Shown: positions 5,953 to 10,669 of the stretch, piece after piece
Numbering within the stretch: the first letter of the stretch is position 1
How the letters are laid out: each line of letters opens with the position of its first letter
Assembly: GCA_025963815.1 (NCBI GenBank)
Contig: JAOQAA010000352.1
Coordinates: 1 to 10,669, forward strand
Length of the DNA stretch: 10,669 bases
Source: Capsulimonas sp.
Lineage (GTDB): Bacteria; Armatimonadota; Armatimonadia; Armatimonadales; Capsulimonadaceae
Reading direction: 5' to 3'
The notes under the pieces: generated by a model
Databases searched by the model: none
Told to the model about the DNA's origin: nothing
What the model saw: the letters and a program-made list of their open reading frames with translations, nothing else
Position numbers and translations under genes: made by a program

Positions 5953-6606
5953 ATGAGCAAAGAAACCATCGATCTTTGGAGCTTTGAATTGGCGGCGCGC
6001 GAGGCGGGACACGCCATCGTCGCCGGCGTGGATGAGGTGGGACGCGGTCCGCTCGCCGGCCCCGTAGTCGCCGCCTGCGTGATTCTGCCGGAGACCTTCT
6101 CCACAGACGGCATTGATGATTCCAAGAAGCTGACCGAGAAACGCCGCGAAAAAGCGTACGATCGGATTTTGGCGGAAGCACTCGCCGTAGGTGTCGGCAT
6201 CGTGCCGCGTGAGATGATCGATCAGATCAACATCCTGCACGCCACGCACCTGGCGATGAACAAAGCGGTCCGCAATCTGCCTCAGGAATGGGCGCCCGAC
6301 ATTGTGCTCATCGATGGGCTTCCAGTGCATGGAATTCCCTGCGCGGTTCAAAAAGCCATTGTCGGCGGCGACGGCCTCAGCGTCAGCATCGCGGCCGCCT
6401 CCATTTTGGCGAAAGTCACCCGAGACCGTATGATGGTGGCTTACGACAAAAAGTATCCGGAGTATGGCTTCGCCAAGCACAAGGGATATGGATCGGCGGT
6501 TCACATGGCCGCCCTGCGCGAGCACGGCCCCTGCCCTATTCACCGCCGGTCATTCGCGCCCGTCGCCGCCGCACCCAGATCAAGCCGTTATGGGGATCAA
6601 TCGTAA
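5953..6606 (+). CDS. rnhB: ribonuclease HII
   Basis: RNase HII cuts the RNA strand of RNA-DNA hybrids and starts removal of single ribonucleotides from DNA. The 217-residue product has the signature [17 protein letters not shown] with D27 and E28, then [13 protein letters not shown]121 in LIDGLPV, and D140 in [22 protein letters not shown]. These four acidic residues match the metal-binding set of the family. The C-terminal part has [14 protein letters not shown] and CPIHRRSF, also typical. The ATG at 5953 lies 4 bases after the lepB stop with no clear ribosome binding site, which suggests translational coupling. The frame is open further upstream into lepB (to 5887), but the family N-terminus does not need it. 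Its end overlaps yraN by 17 bases. Confidence 0.96.
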   Translation: MSKETIDLWSFELAAREAGHAIVAGVDEVGRGPLAGPVVAACVILPETFSTDGIDDSKKLTEKRREKAYDRILAEALAVGVGIVPREMIDQINILHATHLAMNKAVRNLPQEWAPDIVLIDGLPVHGIPCAVQKAIVGGDGLSVSIAAASILAKVTRDRMMVAYDKKYPEYGFAKHKGYGSAVHMAALREHGPCPIHRRSFAPVAAAPRSSRYGDQS

Positions 6607-6985
6607 AACGATCGGCGCTGACGGCGAGGCGGACACAATCGCCTTTCTCGAAGCGCACGGATATCGGATGGTGGACGCCAACGTGCGCCCCTTCCACGAC
6701 ATGCGCCGGGGCGAGATCGACCTGATCGGCTGGCACGGCGAGTATCTCGTCTTCATCGAAGTCAAAACCCGCCGCGCCCGGCGCGATTCCACACAAGTCA
6801 CCCCATCCGAAGCCGTAAACGCCCCCAAGCGCCGCCAATTATTGGCGCTCGCCGAAGCTTATCTCTCCCTCCATCAACTCAACGATATTCCCTGCCGCTT
6901 CGACGTCGTGGAAGTCATTCGACTGCGCAGCGGCTCCGCGCAGATCAATATTATCCCCAATGCGTTTACCGGAGATGATGGTTAA
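6590..6985 (+). CDS. yraN: YraN / UPF0102 family protein (nuclease-like fold)
   Basis: UPF0102 proteins have a restriction-endonuclease-like fold; their cellular role is not settled. The 131-residue product has the family pattern: G12-E13-A14 near the N-terminus, N31, then RGEIDLI (G41-E42-I43-D44) and FIEVKTR (E57, K59, R61). The D44...E57-x-K59 set is the expected metal-binding and catalytic group. A later segment [13 protein letters not shown] and FDVVEV is also typical. The ATG at 6590 overlaps the end of rnhB by 17 bases; an in-frame ATG at 6464 lies within rnhB and would add an untypical N-terminus. rnhB-yraN adjacency is common in bacteria. The gene ends 6 bases before the convergent HupE-like pseudogene. 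Confidence 0.93.
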   Translation: MGINRKTIGADGEADTIAFLEAHGYRMVDANVRPFHDMRRGEIDLIGWHGEYLVFIEVKTRRARRDSTQVTPSEAVNAPKRRQLLALAEAYLSLHQLNDIPCRFDVVEVIRLRSGSAQINIIPNAFTGDDG

Positions 6986-6991
6986 TTCTTG

Positions 6992-8273
6992 CTAACAATG
7001 ATTTCCACCCGGGAGGCGACGCTCGCGAAGCGTGATCGCCACGGACAGGGCCGCCAGTCCTGCGACGATCCAGACGGCATGTGCGGCGCCCAGCTCGACA
7101 TAGGCGCCTACAGGGTTATTCCATCCCAATGCGCGCTCCGCTATCCAGCCTAATGCGGCGATCCCTGTGACGCTGGCTCCCGCCATCCGGAACGGCGGGT
7201 AGGCGCGTGTCCGCGCCAAGCAGCAGCAGCCAGGGCATCGTGACGCCAATCACAAGGATTTGGACCGCTTCGATCCCGAGGTTAAACGCCAGGACGCTTG
7301 AGACCATGGTGAGCGGGTCTAGCCCAAATTCCGTGAGGGTCGCGGCGAACGCCAAGCCATGGACAAGACCGAATCCTCCCGCGATGAAGATCTCCTTGCC
7401 TCGGAATATTGGCAGGAGCGCATGGATTGCGGAGACGAAAATCGACAGCGCGATTGCGGACTCGATCAGCGGCGTCGGCAGGTGAACATACCCGAGCGCG
7501 CCGAGCAGTAGTGTGAGCGAATGGCCGGCCGTAAACGCCGTCACGATCTTCACGATCCGCCGCAACGCCTCTTTGCCCCCGGCGTAACCGCCCCAGCGAT
7601 TTCCCGCAGCGATCAAAGGCGCCGGCAGCAGCAGCGCCAGCAGGAACAGCAAATGGTCTGTCCCTTCGGCGATGTGCCGCGCGCCCATTCCAAAGAGCGC
7701 AGTGAATCCGCGCAGCCAGCTCCCATGAGAACGATCGATTGCGAGCGATGTCCGCGTGTCACGCATAACGCCGAGGATTATGGGAGAGCCGCCCACCAGA
7801 CCACTGCGCCAATCGCTCGCGATTGAGACAATGGCCTGGTGTGTGATCAGCCGCTGGAAGATAACGTCATAGTTCAAGGTCAGCCGATCCGCAGGCGCTC
7901 CCGGCGGCGGCGTCATCGTCAGGTCCACCTGGATATCCGGGCTTGACGCCACCCGCGTGTTCGGCGCCTTTGCAGTGATCGGCGCCAGGGAACGGACCGT
8001 GACCGTCCACAGCCGTCCGTCCAGGGCGGTGGGACGGACATGCGCGTGGAGATATTCCTTGAGCGCATCGCCGTCCTCCCGCACGGCCCGCGCGGCGTCG
8101 AGCGTCAGCGGCTTACCCCAGCCAAGGGCGAGTTCCGTAATCGGCAGCGTCAATTCTGCGTCGATCTCGGCGCGATGGAGACGCAGCACGACCGACGAAC
8201 TGGGCATTGGATGCGCCCATGTCGGACTCATCACCGCCATCAGAAGCAGCAGTATCAGAAATAATCGTCGCAT
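6992..8273 (-). pseudogene. HupE/UreJ-type membrane protein, frameshifted near the 3' end
   Basis: HupE/UreJ-family proteins are membrane proteins, some linked to nickel or cobalt uptake. From ATG 8273 there is a signal peptide (MRRLFLILLLLMAVMSPTWA) ending before H21, then an extracytoplasmic domain of about 165 residues. A multi-helix domain follows with H200-x6-H207 in RHIAEGTDHLLFLLALLL, FTAGHSLTL (H251), GLVHGLAFA (H305) and AFNLGIEAVQ. After about residue 350 (LLLLGADTR) the frame becomes nonsense and stops at 7116. The frame shifted by one base instead continues with RAYPPFRMAGAS, GWIAERALGW and a last helix, to a TAG at 6992. The span of 1282 bases equals 427 codons plus one base, so one extra base near 7200-7240 explains the break. 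GAGG lies 5 bases before the ATG. The DUF3500-like gene ends 7 bases upstream. Confidence 0.8.
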
Positions 8274-8280
8274 CTGCGCC

Positions 8281-8919
8281 TCAGAAGGAGAATTCGGCGC
8301 CGTAGTCTGTTACCCGGTCGCGCCAGATCGTGTGGTAATGGTCATCAGCCTGGCAGGCGAACTCAATCCAGACGTGCGGCCCATCAATCCGTACATAGTC
8401 GCCTTCCTGGTTCAGCGCCGTGGCTCCTGAGTAGGACACCTTTGTCTGGTTCAACTCGGCATAGTAACGCTTGCGATACGCGGTGGCTTGCGCGGTGTCC
8501 CCTGTCCAGGCCGCAATCGCCTTCTTGACTAGTTTTTGAGAAGTGGCGGAAAGCCCAGAGACTGGAACTCCCTCACGAACGGGAAACTGGCCATCCCGGC
8601 CAGGACCGACGTAGACATCGCTAAAGTTCGCATTGAGCCGAGCCTGCGGGAAAATTCGACCACCGGGCGGCGTTTCCCGCCGTCAGATCGATCTGCGCTA
8701 CTGGCCTCTGTTTCTCCGAGAGCGTGGCAAGAAAGGCGTTTGCGGCGTCCACAACAGCAGGCGCGCCCACCGACGCCGGCAAGGCGGGGGCAGGAGATAC
8801 GGCACGCACAGTCTGTACGGCGTTATGGGGAGCGGCGGAAGCAAGGTAGGTCGCGACAGAACCTAATGTCACCACAGCGGCGCCAGCTGTAAAGCGAACA
8901 GAATGCGTTTGTTCATCAT
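8281..8919 (-). pseudogene. secreted DUF3500-like protein, two compensating frameshifts
   Basis: Three frame segments join into one protein. Segment 1, from ATG 8919 (or 8916), reads MMNKRILF, a basic start and the first residues of a signal peptide, then hits TGA. Segment 2, frame shifted by minus one base, covers about 8895-8640: TAGAAVVTLGSVATYLASAAP completes the signal peptide, then AVVDAANAFLATLSEKQRP and RWSNFPA. It stops at TAG 8621. Segment 3, back in the first frame from about 8640, reads RLNANFSDVYVG, KKAIAAWTGDTAQAT, DYVRIDGPHVWIEF and DDHYHTIWRDRVTDYGAEF to TGA 8281. The last part resembles the C-terminal H-x-H...WRD..DYG pattern of DUF3500 proteins, whose function is unknown. 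Start and stop share one frame (639 bases). It precedes the HupE-like gene by 7 bases, so they look like an operon. Confidence 0.7.
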
Positions 8920-9044
8920 AAGTACTCTAAAATCTCACAAAACGATATTTCTAAATAATACAAGGCAGAAATGAAAATCCGATGAAGCATCTGTTTTGAG
9001 TTTTTTTAGGAAACGCGAGAGATGACTAAATGCTGCAAGCAGCG

Positions 9045-9073
9045 TTGCCCAAATCTCAAGAAAGTGCTAAAAT
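9045..9073 (+). promoter_or_regulatory. promoter abutting the aroA start codon
   Basis: TTGCCC (9045-9050) and TAAAAT (9068-9073) are separated by exactly 17 bases and have two and one mismatches to the sigma-70 consensus. Transcription would start about seven bases after the -10 box, at or next to the ATG at 9079, giving a leaderless mRNA. Confidence 0.5.
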
Positions 9074-9078
9074 CACCT

Positions 9079-10398
9079 ATGCCGTCTTATGAATACCCTG
9101 AAAAACTTCCCCTGACACCCGTGGCTGGTCCCGTGGACGCTGCTGTCCGCCTGCCAGGCTCCAAGAGCATTACCAACCGAGCGCTGCTGCTCGCGGCTCT
9201 GGCCGACGGCAAAAGCATCCTGCGCGATCCGCTGCAATCCGACGACACTCTATACATGTTTGAAGCGCTGCGCAGCCTCGGCGTCGATGTCACTCTGACC
9301 GACGCCGGCGACTTCGAAGTCAACGGCGTTGGTGGAGCATTCACCGCGCCGAAAAAGTCCCCAATATTTATCGGCAACTCCGGAACGACGGTGCGTTTCC
9401 TGACAGCGGCGGCCTGCCTTGCGCCCACCGGCTCCGATGTTGTGCTGGACGGCGTCGCCCGCATGCGCGAGCGCCCGATCCGCGATCTGCTCGGCGCCTT
9501 GATCACTCTGGGTGTGGATGCGGAGAGCACGCACAGCAATGGCTGCCCACCCGTCCGCGTGCGCGGCGGCGGCCTGCCTGGCGGCAAATGCCTGCTGCGT
9601 GGCGACGTCAGCAGCCAATTTCTTACCGCGCTGCTTCAAGTCGCGCCCTACGCCCACCAGGATGTCGAGATCGAAATCGTCGGCGATTTGATTTCCAAAC
9701 CCTATGTCGATATGACGCAGAATGTCATGCATACTTTCGGCGTCGAGATGGTTAACGATAACTACCGGACCCTCACGGTGAGCGCCGGACAGCGTTACCA
9801 GGGACGCGAGTACGATGTGGAGGCCGACGCGTCCAACGCCACCTACTTCCTCGCGGCGGCGGCGGTTACGGGCGGCAATGTTGTCCTCGAGAATCTGGGC
9901 GCCGGCTCGATCCAGGGCGACGCGAAGTTCGCGCGTGTTCTGGAGAAGATGGGCTGCGATGTCGATTTTGGGTCTCAAATCGCGCTTCGCGGCCCCAAGA
10001 CACTCAAAGCGATTAACGTCAACCTCGAAGCCATTCCCGACACCGCCCAAACTCTCGCCGTGATTGCCGCCTTTGCCGATGGCCCCAGCACGATCCACGG
10101 CCTCTCCAGTCTCCGTGTCAAAGAAACCGACCGTGTCGCCGCCATTACCAACGAGCTTACGAAGCTCGGCGTCCGTGTCGAGGAAGGCCGCGACTTCTGG
10201 GTCATCACCCCACCCTCGGACGGCAAGTACAACGCCGCCGAGATCAAGACCTACGACGACCACCGCATGGCCATGTCCTTCGCCGTCGCCGGCCTGCGCC
10301 TCCCCAGCGTTACGATCCTCGATCCCGGCTGCGTGGCGAAGACGTTTCCGGATTTCTGGGAGCGCTGGGACAGATTCTTCTACGCAGCAAAACAATAG
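9079..10398 (+). CDS. aroA: 3-phosphoshikimate 1-carboxyvinyltransferase (EPSP synthase)
   Basis: AroA joins phosphoenolpyruvate to shikimate-3-phosphate, the sixth step of the shikimate pathway to aromatic amino acids. From ATG 9079 it is 439 residues. Motifs in order: PGSKSITNRALLLAALA (K29), GNSGTTVRFL (99-108), RMRERPIRDLL, GDVSSQFLTALL (D176, S178, S179, Q180), DASNATYFLAAA, DTAQTLAVIAAFADG (D321), RVKETDR (E349, R352), YDDHRMAMSFAVAGL, and DPGCVAKTFPDFW. The Pro that follows Arg in the E. coli-type GNAGTAMRPL loop is Phe here. The frame is open to ATG 9022, which has AGGAAA 8 to 10 bases upstream and would add 19 Cys/Lys-rich residues. I prefer 9079 because it matches the family and the promoter, but the choice is uncertain. 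The gene is divergent from the DUF3500-like pseudogene. Confidence 0.96.
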   Translation: MPSYEYPEKLPLTPVAGPVDAAVRLPGSKSITNRALLLAALADGKSILRDPLQSDDTLYMFEALRSLGVDVTLTDAGDFEVNGVGGAFTAPKKSPIFIGNSGTTVRFLTAAACLAPTGSDVVLDGVARMRERPIRDLLGALITLGVDAESTHSNGCPPVRVRGGGLPGGKCLLRGDVSSQFLTALLQVAPYAHQDVEIEIVGDLISKPYVDMTQNVMHTFGVEMVNDNYRTLTVSAGQRYQGREYDVEADASNATYFLAAAAVTGGNVVLENLGAGSIQGDAKFARVLEKMGCDVDFGSQIALRGPKTLKAINVNLEAIPDTAQTLAVIAAFADGPSTIHGLSSLRVKETDRVAAITNELTKLGVRVEEGRDFWVITPPSDGKYNAAEIKTYDDHRMAMSFAVAGLRLPSVTILDPGCVAKTFPDFWERWDRFFYAAKQ

Positions 10399-10455
10399 CT
10401 GGATTGAGAGTTTCTCAGTTTCTCCTTTCTAGGCGCGGCAACTTCGGAGGCATAG

Positions 10456-10669
10456 ATGAGTAAAAACAAAGGTTCCAGCGCTCTCATGCTGATCCTAACG
10501 CTCGCGCTTGTGTCGGATCTCGTCGCCGCAGGCGCCACTCATAACACTAGTCCGACAGCTTGGAAGCTGACGCAATGGATGAGCTGGCGAGATGACCAGA
10601 TTGCCCATATTCTTGAACCGACTTTTACGGACGCGTCCGGTGTGAAAATCATCAAGCAGAAAGACGTTA
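10456..10669 (+). CDS. secreted or lipid-free exported protein of unknown function (3' partial)
   Basis: The frame runs from ATG 10456 to the right edge without a stop, showing 71 residues. A strong site CGGAGG (10445-10450) lies 5 bases before the ATG. The N-terminus MSKNKGSSALMLILTLALV is a signal peptide: a basic start, then a hydrophobic core. Cleavage probably falls near VAA-G or AGA-T around residues 25-27. There is no lipobox Cys. The exported part begins THNTSPTAWKLTQWMSW and is Trp-rich. I recognise no family from this fragment. It follows aroA by 57 bases, with only a weak 5-base-pair hairpin (10405-10417) between them, so co-transcription is possible. Confidence 0.65.
   Translation, partial: MSKNKGSSALMLILTLALVSDLVAAGATHNTSPTAWKLTQWMSWRDDQIAHILEPTFTDASGVKIIKQKDV

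Noticed and set aside
6464..6589. ATG-initiated extension of YraN inside rnhB
   Set aside because: The 42 extra residues lie in another frame of the rnhB coding sequence and are low-complexity Pro/Ser; the family motif begins soon after 6590.
7200..7245. Programmed frameshift in the HupE-like gene
   Set aside because: There is no recognised slippery heptamer or stimulatory stem, the adjoining gene is also broken, and the family does not use recoding; mutation or sequence error is simpler.
8941..9000. Promoter for the DUF3500-like gene with TATTAT at 8955-8960 (minus strand)
   Set aside because: The -10 match is fair, but no -35 box is found at a proper distance, so it is not listed as a feature.
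9250..10395. 381-codon open frame on the minus strand
   Set aside because: It is the antisense shadow of aroA, which has every expected motif; the translation shows no family features.
10405..10417. TGAGA-GTT-TCTCA hairpin after aroA as a terminator
   Set aside because: The stem is only five AT-rich base pairs and the following sequence is not a T-run.

Overview
The window is a G+C-rich bacterial chromosome segment with mostly vertically inherited housekeeping content. The order ffh - rpsP - khpA - rimM - trmD - rplS - lepB - rnhB - yraN is a widely conserved translation and protein-export cluster. Nothing in the window fixes the species. The gene order with khpA, the Met/Gly/Pro-rich Ffh tail, the frequent TTG/GTG starts and the unusual small genes would fit a little-studied phylum such as Armatimonadota, but this is inference only.

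Layout. (1) 3-227: the end of a membrane protein that enters from the left, convergent with a small zinc-ribbon gene on the minus strand (243-641). (2) 642-957: a spacer with a strongly pyrimidine-rich tract and a near-consensus sigma-70-type promoter for ffh. (3) 958-3038: ffh, rpsP and khpA, closed by a terminator-like hairpin and followed by a second hairpin just before rimM. (4) 3159-4844: rimM, trmD and rplS, closed by a strong intrinsic terminator. (5) 4935-6985: lepB, rnhB and yraN, tightly packed. (6) 6992-8919, minus strand: two linked genes, a secreted DUF3500-like protein and a HupE/UreJ-type membrane protein, both interrupted by frameshifts. (7) 9079-10398: aroA, with a promoter placed so that the mRNA may be leaderless. 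(8) 10456 to the edge: the start of an unrecognised secreted protein.

How the genes fit together. Ffh (SRP) targets membrane and secreted proteins, and LepB removes signal peptides after export. bS16 and bL19 are ribosomal proteins, RimM matures the 30S subunit, TrmD methylates G37 of tRNA, and KhpA binds RNA. RNase HII removes ribonucleotides from DNA, and YraN is a nuclease-fold protein of unclear role. AroA belongs to the shikimate pathway and is unrelated to the cluster.

The most notable points are the locus at 6992-8919, where at least three frame breaks sit among intact genes; an insertion of about 85 residues in the signal peptidase; and signs that rpsP and rplS are translated strongly while rimM and trmD, transcribed between them, have weak start signals. 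I found no CRISPR array, tRNA, rRNA, insertion sequence or clearly new system.
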